From CAYXOX01 sp964466745 (GTDB lineage: Bacteria; Pseudomonadota; Alphaproteobacteria; Rhodobacterales; Rhodobacteraceae): a stretch of DNA of 21,180 nucleotides. The DNA lies in the NCBI GenBank assembly GCA_964466745.1, contig CAYXOX010000041.1, positions 1-21,180 on the forward strand. Reading direction: 5' to 3'. The position numbers and the translations under genes are program-made. Under the pieces are notes generated by a model. The model saw nothing but the letters and a program-made list of their open reading frames with translations, searched no databases and had not been told where the DNA came from. Every line of letters begins with the position of its first letter. Within the stretch, counting starts at the first letter, position 1. Below, one piece after another: positions 1-6,988 of this stretch.

Positions 1-929
1 GCCCCGACGCCTTGATGCTGCAATACGTCAACCCCATGGCGATCAACACCTGGGCCCTCGCCGAGCGCTTCCCGCGCCTGCGCGCCGCGGGCCTGTGCCA
101 CTCGGTGCAGAACACCGTCATGGAAATCGGCCACGATCTCGGCTTGCCGCCCGACGAGATCCGCTACAAGGTCGCGGGCATCAACCACGTCGCCTTCTTC
201 CTCCGTCTCGAACACGGCGGACGCGATCTCTACCCGGCCCTGCGCGAGGGCTATCGCGCGGGGCGCTTGCCCAAGCCGCCCCTGCTCATGCCCCGGTGCC
301 CCAACCACGTGCGCTACGAGGTGATGGAGCAGCTGGGCTATTTCTGCACCGAGAGCTCCGAGCACCTGGCCGAATACGTTCCGTGGTTCATCAAGCGCGG
401 GCGGCCCGACCTGATCGAGAGGTTCGGCATCCCGCTCGACGAATACCCCCGCCGCTGCGAGGAACAGATCGCCGGCTGGCAGGAGGAGGCGGCCCGGCTG
501 ACGGGGGGCGGGCCGCTCAGGGTCGAGCGCAGCCACGAATTCGCCGCCGACCTGATGGACGCCGTGCTCACCGACACCCCGCGCGTCGTCTATGCCAACC
601 TGCCCAACCGCGGCCAGCTGCCCTCCCTGCCGCAGGGCGCCGCTGTCGAGACACCGGCGCTCGCGGACGGCAACGGCATCCAGCCCACGGTCGTCGCCGA
701 TCTGCCCCCCCAGCTTGCCGCGCTCATGCGCAGCCAGATAAACGTGCAGGAGCTCACCGTGCGCGCGCTCCTCGACGAGAACGTCGAGCATGTCTACCAC
801 GCCGCCATGATGGACCCGCACACCGCCGCCGAACTCGACCTGCGCCAGATCAGGGCGCTGGTGGACGATCTGCTCGCCGCCCATGGCGACTGGGTGCCGG
901 CATGGGCACGCCGGCGGCAGGCGGCATGA
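1..929 (+). CDS. melA: Alpha-galactosidase, GH4 family, MelA-like (5' truncated by window edge)
   Basis: This is the C-terminal part of an NAD- and Mn-dependent GH4 alpha-galactosidase, which hydrolyses melibiose/raffinose-type alpha-galactosides in the cytoplasm by a redox-assisted elimination. The open frame runs in from the window edge (first full codon at base 3). About 309 codons are visible, so roughly 140-150 N-terminal residues with the NAD-binding Rossmann start lie outside. The visible part follows E. coli MelA, as I remember it, almost line by line: VNPMA, GLCHSVQ (Cys metal ligand), AGINH (His metal ligand), LGYFCTESSEH, EYVPWFIK, DEYPRRC, ANGIQPT, VYHAAMMDPHTAAELD and AHGDWVPAW near the end. 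The TTG/ATG at 12-17 are internal codons, not starts. It is followed by the SDR gene after 144 nt and is probably the front of the same operon. The identity is firm. The alpha-galactoside actually used is inferred. Confidence 0.93.
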   Translation, partial: PDALMLQYVNPMAINTWALAERFPRLRAAGLCHSVQNTVMEIGHDLGLPPDEIRYKVAGINHVAFFLRLEHGGRDLYPALREGYRAGRLPKPPLLMPRCPNHVRYEVMEQLGYFCTESSEHLAEYVPWFIKRGRPDLIERFGIPLDEYPRRCEEQIAGWQEEAARLTGGGPLRVERSHEFAADLMDAVLTDTPRVVYANLPNRGQLPSLPQGAAVETPALADGNGIQPTVVADLPPQLAALMRSQINVQELTVRALLDENVEHVYHAAMMDPHTAAELDLRQIRALVDDLLAAHGDWVPAWARRRQAA

Positions 930-1021
930 GCCCGCGCCACCGCCCGCCGCCACACCGGGATGCGGGGGCTTGCCTCCCGCCGCCGAACGCATTTGGCTGG
1001 GCCCCGGCCCGGCGGCTCTTT

Positions 1022-1041
1022 GCGGCGCGCCGCTGCGCCGC
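1022..1041 (+). other. Intercistronic hairpin between melA and the SDR gene
   Basis: Perfect 7-bp arms GCGGCGC (1022-1028) and GCGCCGC (1035-1041) flank a 6-nt loop in the 144-nt gap before the SDR start. No T-run follows, so it is not a classical terminator. It could stabilise or process the operon mRNA. In DNA this GC-rich, such hairpins also arise by chance. Confidence 0.35.
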
Positions 1042-1073
1042 CGCCCGAAAACGACGAACCTGAAGGAACTCCC

Positions 1074-1841
1074 ATGGCCCAGACACGCTTTCCCGATCTC
1101 GAGGGCGCCTCCGTCTTCATCACAGGCGGCGGCTCCGGCATCGGCGCCGCGCTCACGGAGGGCTTTCTTCGCCAGGGCGCGCGCACGGCGTTCGTGCAGC
1201 GCTCCGATGCCGAGGCCTTCGCCGACAGCATGCAGGAGGCCACCGGAAACCGCCCGCTGGCCCTGCGCGCCGACATCACCGATCTGGCCGCCCTGCGCGG
1301 CGCGCTCGAGGCCGCGGCCGAGGCCCACGGCCCGGTTTCGGTGCTGGTGAACAACGCAGCGAACGATCAGCGCCACGCCACGCTCGACGTGGACGAGGCG
1401 TTCTGGGACTGGTCGCAAGCCATCAACCTCAAGAGCTATTTCTTCGCCGCGCAGGCGGTTCTGCCGGGCATGCAGGCGCGCGGCGGCGGCACCATCGTGA
1501 ACATGAGCTCGATCAGCTACATGATGGGCAACGCCGGGTATCCGGCCTACACGGCGGCCAACGGGGCGATCACTGCCCTCACCCGCTCGCTGGCACGCGA
1601 GTTCGGCCCCGACCGCATCCGGGTGAACGCCCTCGCCCCGGGCTGGGTGCTCACCGAAAGGCAGCTCGAGAAGTGGGCCGACGAGGAAAACCTCGCCGTT
1701 CACCTCGAGCGGATGTGCCTGAAGGAACACCTCCGCCCGTCCGACATGGTAGACCCGGTGCTCTTTCTCGCCTCGTCGGCCTCCACCGTGATGACGGGGC
1801 AGCTGATTGCCGTGGACGGCGGCGTGGTCGTCACCGGATGA
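1074..1841 (+). CDS. SDR oxidoreductase, sugar 1-dehydrogenase-like, catalytic Lys replaced by Asn
   Basis: A 255-aa classical short-chain dehydrogenase. The start at 1074 was chosen because GAAGGA lies 6 nt upstream and the protein then begins with MAQTRFPDLEG just before the nucleotide site TGGGSGIG (about residues 18-25). It also has VNNAANDQRH, with the NDxRH segment seen in Caulobacter-type D-xylose 1-dehydrogenase. It ends with an SDR-style MTGQLIAVDGG. The active site has Ser146 and Tyr159 at the normal spacing, but the expected Lys of YxxxK is Asn163 (Y-T-A-A-N). Its position between an alpha-galactosidase and dgoK/dgoA suggests an aldose 1-dehydrogenase, for example oxidising galactose to its lactone. 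The stop overlaps the dgoK start (ATGA). The altered tetrad makes catalysis uncertain. Family membership is certain; substrate is inferred. Confidence 0.88.
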   Translation: MAQTRFPDLEGASVFITGGGSGIGAALTEGFLRQGARTAFVQRSDAEAFADSMQEATGNRPLALRADITDLAALRGALEAAAEAHGPVSVLVNNAANDQRHATLDVDEAFWDWSQAINLKSYFFAAQAVLPGMQARGGGTIVNMSSISYMMGNAGYPAYTAANGAITALTRSLAREFGPDRIRVNALAPGWVLTERQLEKWADEENLAVHLERMCLKEHLRPSDMVDPVLFLASSASTVMTGQLIAVDGGVVVTG

Positions 1842-2746
1842 ACGCACGCCCGACATACTGCGAATGGATCGCGGTGGACTGGGGCACCAGCCGGTTACGG
1901 GTCTGGGCCATGGACGGCGCGGAGCCGCGGGCCGAGGCGGCCTCGGAGCGCGGAATGTCCACCCTTCGCCGCGAGGAGTTCGAGGGCGCGCTCCTCGAGC
2001 TCGTGGCGCCCTGGCTCGGAAACGGGAAGACGCTCGCAGTCGTCTGCGGCATGGCCGGCGCGCGCCAGGGCTGGATCGAGGCGCCCTACCGGGCCGTGCC
2101 GTGCCCGCCCCTGGGCGAGGGGCTCGCGCGGCCCGAGGTGGGCGACCCGCGCCTCGACGTGGCGATCGTGCCCGGCCTCAAGCAGCAAACCCCGCCCGAC
2201 GTGATCCGCGGAGAGGAAACCCAGATCGGCGGGCTTCTCGCCGTACGTCCGCGCTTCGACGGCGTCATCTGCCTGCCCGGCACCCACACGAAATGGGCCG
2301 AGATCTCCGCCGGCGAGGTGGTGAGCTTCCGCAGCTTCATGACGGGCGAACTCTTCGGGCTGCTCGCGGAACGGTCGGTCCTGCGCCACAGCCTCGACCC
2401 CGAGTGGAGCGAGGAGGCCTTCGCCGAGGCGGTGGAGGAGGCGATCGCGCGGCCCGAGGCGCTGGCCGCCCGCCTCTTCACCCTGCGCGCCGAGGCGCTG
2501 CTCTCGGCCCCGGTCCCGGGCCGCGCCCGCGCGCGGCTCTCGGGCCTGCTCGTCGGGGCCGAGCTGGCCGCCGCGCGCCCCTACTGGCTCGGCCGCGAAA
2601 TCGTGATCGTCGGCAGCGGCGAACTGGCGCGCGGCTATGCCTCCGCGCTGGCCGCCCAAGGCGTGGCGGCGCCCCTCGCCGATGCAACCCGCACCACGCT
2701 CGCCGGCCTCGACGCGGCGCGCAGTCACCTCGGAGCAACCGCATGA
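1838..2746 (+). CDS. dgoK: 2-dehydro-3-deoxygalactonokinase
   Basis: A 302-aa kinase that phosphorylates 2-keto-3-deoxygalactonate to KDPGal in the De Ley-Doudoroff galactose pathway. The N-terminal phosphate-binding motif reads IAVDWGTSRLRVW (about residues 11-23). Family landmarks match E. coli DgoK: GMAG...GW with an APYRAVP block, PGLKQQTP, IRGEETQIGG, LPGTHTKW, FMTGEL and SGLLVGAEL near the C-terminus. The start at 1838 overlaps the SDR stop by four bases and gives the normal DgoK N-terminus. Its own stop overlaps the dgoA start in the same way, so the three genes are probably translationally coupled. No odd residues were noticed. A related keto-deoxy sugar acid as substrate cannot be excluded. 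Confidence 0.93.
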   Translation: MNARPTYCEWIAVDWGTSRLRVWAMDGAEPRAEAASERGMSTLRREEFEGALLELVAPWLGNGKTLAVVCGMAGARQGWIEAPYRAVPCPPLGEGLARPEVGDPRLDVAIVPGLKQQTPPDVIRGEETQIGGLLAVRPRFDGVICLPGTHTKWAEISAGEVVSFRSFMTGELFGLLAERSVLRHSLDPEWSEEAFAEAVEEAIARPEALAARLFTLRAEALLSAPVPGRARARLSGLLVGAELAAARPYWLGREIVIVGSGELARGYASALAAQGVAAPLADATRTTLAGLDAARSHLGATA

Positions 2747-3348
2747 GCCTTCCCCTCATCGCGATCCTGCGCGGCATTTCTCCCCACGAGGCGGTGCCTG
2801 CCGCCGAGGCCCTTCTCGCGGCCGGCATCGACCGGATCGAGGTGCCGCTCAACTCGCCCTCGCCGCTCGCGAGCATCGAGGCCATCGCCTCGGAATTCGG
2901 CGAAAGCGCCCTGATCGGTGCCGGCACGGTGCTTAGCCCCGGCGAAGTGGCCGAGGTGCACCGCGCGGGCGGCCGCCTCGTGGTGTCGCCCAACTCGGAC
3001 GCGGCGGTGATCGCGGCAACCGTGGAACGGCGCATGGAATCCTGGCCGGGTGCCATGACGCCCACCGAGTGCCTTGCCGCCCTGGCGGCCGGGGCGACCG
3101 GGCTCAAGCTCTTCCCCGCGTTCCTGATCGGCCCCGACGGGCTCAAGGCGATGCGCGCGATCCTGCCGCCGGAAACCCGGGTCTTCGCCGTCGGCGGCGT
3201 GGGCCCAGCGGATTTCGCGCGCTGGCGGGCCGCGGGGGCCGACGGTTTCGGCCTCGGCACCGCGCTTTACAAACCGGGCGACACCGCCGCAGACGTGGGC
3301 CGGAAAGCCGCCGAGATCGTGGCGGCATGGCAGGCGAGCGGGCCCTGA
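2743..3348 (+). CDS. dgoA: 2-dehydro-3-deoxy-6-phosphogalactonate aldolase
   Basis: A 201-aa class I KDPG/KDPGal aldolase that cleaves KDPGal to pyruvate and glyceraldehyde-3-phosphate. It is a single short TIM barrel of normal length. The Schiff-base lysine is Lys122 in TGLKLFPA, and the general-base glutamate is Glu33 in RIEVPLNSP. GAGTVLSP (about 59-66), the PGAMTPTE loop (102-109) and the phosphate-binding AVGGVGP and GLGTALY segments are also present. The start overlaps the dgoK stop (ATGA at 2743-2746). The pairing with dgoK is the main reason to call it DgoA rather than Eda (KDPG aldolase), since the two are hard to separate by sequence alone. A 106-nt gap follows before the beta-galactosidase. 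Confidence 0.9.
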   Translation: MSLPLIAILRGISPHEAVPAAEALLAAGIDRIEVPLNSPSPLASIEAIASEFGESALIGAGTVLSPGEVAEVHRAGGRLVVSPNSDAAVIAATVERRMESWPGAMTPTECLAALAAGATGLKLFPAFLIGPDGLKAMRAILPPETRVFAVGGVGPADFARWRAAGADGFGLGTALYKPGDTAADVGRKAAEIVAAWQASGP

Positions 3349-3454
3349 ACCGGCCCGTCCCCCCGCAACGGCCCGGCGCTCCGCAGCGGGGCCCAGAACG
3401 TCCACCGCTCCACCGCCCCCGAAACCGGGACGGCACCATCCCCGGAGATCCCCC

Positions 3455-5371
3455 ATGACCCGCCCCCGCGCCCTTGGCGTCTGCTACTACCCCGAACACT
3501 GGCCGGAGGAAATCTGGGCCGAAGACGCGCGGCGCATGGTGGAAACCGGCATCGGCTGGGTGCGCATCGGCGAGTTCGCCTGGTCCCGGCTCGAGCCCGT
3601 GCCGGGCACGTTCGAGTTCGATTGGCTCGACCGGGCGATCGAAACCCTCGCCGATGCGGGCCTGCAGATCGTGCTCGGCACACCCACGGCCACCCCCCCG
3701 CGCTGGATGCTGGAGCGGCACCCGGACATGCTGCCCGTGGATGCCGAGGGCCGGCCCCGCGGCTTCGGATCGCGGCGGCACTACTGTTTCTCGCACGACG
3801 GCTACGTCGAGGAGTGCCGGCGCATCGCGCGCCTGCTTGGCGAGCGCTACGGGCGCGATCCGCGGATCTCCGCCTGGCAGATCGACAACGAGTACGACTG
3901 CCACGACACCGCCCTCAGCTACTCCGACGCGGCACGCGCCGGGTTTCGCCGCTGGCTCGCCTCCCGCTACGGCGAGATCGGGGCGCTCAACGCGGCCTGG
4001 GGAAACGTCTTCTGGGCGATGGAGTACGGCAGCTTCGAGGAGATCGGCCTGCCCAATCTCACTGTTACCGAGCCCAACCCCGCCCATGTCCTGGCCTTCC
4101 GCCGCTATACCTCGGACCGGGTCGTGGCCTTCAACCGCGCCCAGGCCGAGGTGCTGCGCGCACACACCGAGGCGCCGCTGCTGCACAATTACATGGGCCG
4201 GATACTCGGCTTCGATCATTTCGCGGTCGGCGCCGACATCGACATCGCCACATGGGACAGCTACCCGCTCGGCTTCCTGCTCGACAGGGTGGATGGCGAC
4301 GATGCCCACAAGGCGCGCTATCTGCGGCAGGGCGATCCCGACATGCAGGCCTTCCACCACGATCTCTACCGCGCCGTGGGCCGCGGACGCCTGTGGGTGA
4401 TGGAGCAACAGCCCGGACCGGTGAACTGGGCGCCGTGGAACCCGGCCCCCCTGCCCGGCATGGCCCGGCTCTGGGCGTGGGAGGCCTTCGCCCATGGCGC
4501 CGAAGTGGTCAGCTACTTCCGCTGGCGCCAGGTGCCCTTCGGGCAGGAACAGATGCACACCGGGCTGCTGCGCCCCGACAGCGCCCCCGCCCCCGCCCTC
4601 GCCGAAGCCGCGCAGGTGAGCCGGGAGCTGGCAGAGATGCCCCGGGCGAGCAGCGCGCGCGCACCGGTTGCAATCCTGTTCGACTACGCCTCGCAATGGG
4701 CCTGGGAGGCCCAGCCGCAGGGAGCGGACTTCGACTATTTCGCCCTCGTCTTCGATGCCTACCGCGCCCTGCGCCGGCACGGCCTCTCGGTGGACATCCT
4801 GCCCGCCGATGCGCGCGAGCTTTCGGAGTACCGGCTGGTTCTGGCACCCGGCCTCGCCACGCTGCCGCCTGGCCTGCCGGCCGCGCTCAAGGGCTTCGAG
4901 GGCGTGGCGATGGTGGGGCCTCGGGCCGGGGCGAAGACGGCCGAGATGGCCACGCCGGTTCCCCTTCCGCCGCGCCTTCCCGGGCTCGATGCCACCGTGG
5001 CGCTCGCCGAAAGCCTGCCGCCGAGCCTTCGCATCGCGGTGAAGGGCGGCGGCGCGGTGCAGCGCTGGTTCGAGCGGATCGAGGGCACGGCCCCGCAGGT
5101 GCTGAGCACCGAAGACGGGGCGCCGGTCCTGGCGGGCTCGGAAACCGGGCTGAGCTACCTGGCCGGCTGGCCCGACGCCGCGCTCTGGGACCGGCTCGTC
5201 ACCCGGCTTGCCGCCGCCGCGGGGCTGCAGCTCGAGACCCTGCCCGAGGGGCTGCGCCTGCGCGAGGATGCCACCCATCGCTTCGCATTCAACTACGGCC
5301 CCGAACCGGTGGAGTGGCGCGGCCACACCCTGCCTCCGGCGGGAGTCGCGTGGGAGCCGCGCGAGCGCTAG
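3455..5371 (+). CDS. Beta-galactosidase, GH42 family
   Basis: A 638-aa retaining GH42 beta-galactosidase, slightly short for the family but apparently complete. The N-terminal barrel opens with GVCYYPEHWPEEIW (8-21). It contains the acid/base motif IDNEYDCHD with Glu146 preceded by Asn145, and the nucleophile Glu317 in VMEQQPGPVNW. The order and spacing agree with characterised GH42 enzymes. A middle glutaminase-like trimerisation domain (about 395-570, with VAILFDYASQW) and a small beta C-terminal domain follow. GGAG lies 7 nt before the ATG. There is no signal peptide, so it acts on imported galactosides. With melA and dgoKA it feeds free galactose to the oxidative route. It is the last gene of the first block; 444 nt of non-coding DNA follow. 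Confidence 0.94.
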   Translation: MTRPRALGVCYYPEHWPEEIWAEDARRMVETGIGWVRIGEFAWSRLEPVPGTFEFDWLDRAIETLADAGLQIVLGTPTATPPRWMLERHPDMLPVDAEGRPRGFGSRRHYCFSHDGYVEECRRIARLLGERYGRDPRISAWQIDNEYDCHDTALSYSDAARAGFRRWLASRYGEIGALNAAWGNVFWAMEYGSFEEIGLPNLTVTEPNPAHVLAFRRYTSDRVVAFNRAQAEVLRAHTEAPLLHNYMGRILGFDHFAVGADIDIATWDSYPLGFLLDRVDGDDAHKARYLRQGDPDMQAFHHDLYRAVGRGRLWVMEQQPGPVNWAPWNPAPLPGMARLWAWEAFAHGAEVVSYFRWRQVPFGQEQMHTGLLRPDSAPAPALAEAAQVSRELAEMPRASSARAPVAILFDYASQWAWEAQPQGADFDYFALVFDAYRALRRHGLSVDILPADARELSEYRLVLAPGLATLPPGLPAALKGFEGVAMVGPRAGAKTAEMATPVPLPPRLPGLDATVALAESLPPSLRIAVKGGGAVQRWFERIEGTAPQVLSTEDGAPVLAGSETGLSYLAGWPDAALWDRLVTRLAAAAGLQLETLPEGLRLREDATHRFAFNYGPEPVEWRGHTLPPAGVAWEPRER

Positions 5372-5401
5372 GGCGGCGCAGCGCGCGGCGGGAGAGTTCG
5401 G

Positions 5402-5417
5402 CGCCGGCGGTCCGGCG
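5402..5417 (+). terminator. Weak hairpin after the GH42 gene
   Basis: Perfect 6-bp arms CGCCGG and CCGGCG flank a CGGT loop 30 nt after the beta-galactosidase stop. No T-run follows, so this would at best be an inefficient or Rho-assisted terminator. Listed because it is the closest stem to the operon end. Confidence 0.25.
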
Positions 5418-5709
5418 ACCAGGGCCGCCCCGGAGCCATGAGGCGGCGACGCCCGGCACCGGTTTGCCGAGAATTGCGTCCTGCAAGGGGGATGTCCCCG
5501 ATGCGTCCGTGCCTGCATGCACCCAAGGCGCCGAGGCGCGGGCGATGGAGCGCGATGGCGGCGCAGAGTGCAGGCCCTCACAGCGCTCGCCGGGCATGAG
5601 AGAGCGGTCACGCAACGCAGAGCGGTGTTCGCCCGCGCCGCCCATTCTTCGCCGTTTTCCGCCTCCATCCACAGGGCGCCCACAGCCCTGTCCCCCGTTC
5701 GATTCCGTG

Positions 5710-5724
5710 TTAACGGCTCGTTAG
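5710..5724 (+). promoter_or_regulatory. CtrA-like binding box TTAA-N7-TTAG
   Basis: TTAA at 5710-5713 and TTAG at 5721-5724 are separated by exactly 7 nt. The alpha-proteobacterial CtrA response-regulator consensus is TTAA-N7-TTAA, so this matches 7 of 8 fixed bases. It sits about 90 nt upstream of the transferase start inside an AT-rich pocket. A single near-match is suggestive only. Confidence 0.35.
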
Positions 5725-5775
5725 CCATTCTGAACGAACCTTTATCGCGGGGCGGCCCTTGCTGGACCCCCGGGA

Positions 5776-5805
5776 CCTTCCCCGGGGCAGACCGCCCGGG
5801 GAAGG
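5776..5805 (+). promoter_or_regulatory. Perfect 11-bp hairpin reaching into the ribosome binding site
   Basis: Arms CCTTCCCCGGG (5776-5786) and CCCGGGGAAGG (5795-5805) are exact reverse complements around an 8-nt loop. The 3' arm contains the first GAAGG of the purine-rich GAAGGAAGG Shine-Dalgarno tract (5801-5809), with the ATG at 5816. In RNA the stem would pair part of the ribosome binding site while leaving the second AAGG free. This is consistent with translational control, but it is not a known riboswitch class that I recognise. Confidence 0.5.
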
Positions 5806-5815
5806 AAGGGCGGAA

Positions 5816-6988
5816 ATGGATCCGCTGGCACCGATGCATCTCGCCGCGCTCGCGGTCTCCCTGGCGCTGGCCGCGCTGCTTGCCCGGCCCTCGGCTCGTG
5901 CCAGCCTCGCCCGCCGGGGCGATGCGCTCGCCGTGCAGGCCTGTCACCATCGCCCCGCCGCCCGGTTGGGCGGACTGGCGGTGTTCGGCGGGCTACTCGC
6001 GGGGCTGTGCTTCGCCCCGCAGCCGCTCCTTCTGCCCCTTGCCATCGCCGTCCTGCCGGCGCTGCCGGTGCTGCTGGCGGGGCTGGCCGAGGATGTGGGG
6101 CCCGGGCTTTCGGCAACCTCCCGGCTTGCGGCGGCGCTGGCCTCGGCGGCGGTCGCGGTGAGCCTCGGGCGGGCATGGATCGGCGCCACGGGCCTTGCGT
6201 GGCTAGACCCCGCGCTCGCCTTTCCCGCCTTCGCCATCGCGCTGACCTGCCTCGTGACAGCGGGCATCGCGCACGCCACCAACCTGCTCGACGGGCTCAA
6301 CGGCCATGCGGCCCTGGCCGCGCTGGCCGCTGCGCTCGCCATGCACGCAATGGCGCGGGCCGCCGGCGCGCCCGACATCGCGGCCCTCGCCCTGTTGGCC
6401 GGGCTTGCCGCGCTGGGCTTTCTCACGGTGAATTATCCTTCGGGGGGCGTCTTCCTTGGCGATGGCGGAGCCTACGGCCTGGGGCATCTTCTCGGATGGA
6501 CGGGGGTGCTTTTGCTCGCCGGCGGCTTCGGGGTTTCGGGCGCGGCGGTGGCGCTCGCGCTGTTCTGGCCGATCGCCGACCTGCTGCTGAGCATCGTCCG
6601 GCGCAGCGTGGCCGGCCTCTCGCCGGCGCGGGCCGACCGCCGCCACATGCACCACCTCGCGCTGCGCGCAACGGAACGCTTTCTCACAGGGCGCGGCCGG
6701 CGCGGCCTCGCGAACCCGCTGGCGACGGCACTGCTTCTTCCGGCGATGACGGCCCCGCCGCTCCTCGGCCTTGCCTACTGGTCCGACGCCCGGTCGGCGG
6801 CGTTGGCACTGGCGGCGTGCGCGTTCGCCTACCTCGCGCTTTACGCGGGGCTGGCGCGTCTGCTCCGCTTACGCCTGCGGCCGGGCCGGGCAGCCGCGCG
6901 CCACACGGCAAGCACGCCCCGGCCACGGGCCCGGCCAGGCGGCCGGCTCGCCCCGCTGCCGCTTGCCGCCGAAAGGCAGCGCCCATGA
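5816..6988 (+). CDS. Polyprenyl-phosphate sugar-1-phosphate transferase (WecA/MraY superfamily, GT4-type)
   Basis: A 390-aa multi-pass inner-membrane protein that would load the first sugar-phosphate onto undecaprenyl phosphate to start a surface polysaccharide. The ATG at 5816 has a GAAGGAAGG Shine-Dalgarno tract; an upstream TTG at 5759 would put a stem-loop inside the coding region. About ten hydrophobic segments are visible. Superfamily motifs: HHRPAARLGG (44-53), AEDVG (91-95; the usual Asp-Asp is Glu92-Asp93), NLLDGLNG (156-163), VFLGDGGAYGLG (212-223) and the cytoplasmic DRRHMHH (274-280). The C-terminus is Arg/Pro-rich and disordered-looking. The stop overlaps the next start (ATGA), coupling it to the Wzc-like gene. 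Sugar specificity cannot be read from sequence. Confidence 0.87.
   Translation: MDPLAPMHLAALAVSLALAALLARPSARASLARRGDALAVQACHHRPAARLGGLAVFGGLLAGLCFAPQPLLLPLAIAVLPALPVLLAGLAEDVGPGLSATSRLAAALASAAVAVSLGRAWIGATGLAWLDPALAFPAFAIALTCLVTAGIAHATNLLDGLNGHAALAALAAALAMHAMARAAGAPDIAALALLAGLAALGFLTVNYPSGGVFLGDGGAYGLGHLLGWTGVLLLAGGFGVSGAAVALALFWPIADLLLSIVRRSVAGLSPARADRRHMHHLALRATERFLTGRGRRGLANPLATALLLPAMTAPPLLGLAYWSDARSAALALAACAFAYLALYAGLARLLRLRLRPGRAAARHTASTPRPRARPGGRLAPLPLAAERQRP

Larger units (their letters stand above)
5372..5815 (+). promoter_or_regulatory. 444-nt non-coding leader before the polysaccharide genes
   Basis: No gene-like reading frame was found here. The stretch from about 5700 to 5750 is markedly more AT-rich than its surroundings and contains the CtrA-like box and probably the promoter for the downstream pair. 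I could not identify a convincing -35/-10 pair. The last 40 nt form a strong hairpin listed separately. Confidence 0.5.

Noticed and set aside
5517..5815. A possible small gene in the leader before the polysaccharide transferase
   Set aside because: The frame starting at 5517 gives an Arg/Ala-rich peptide with no ribosome binding site and runs out of frame into the real transferase gene.
3143..5950. A 935-codon open frame on the minus strand opposite dgoA and the GH42 gene
   Set aside because: It lies antisense to two clearly conserved genes, its translation is Arg/Pro/Gly-rich without motifs, and long antisense frames are expected in DNA this GC-rich.
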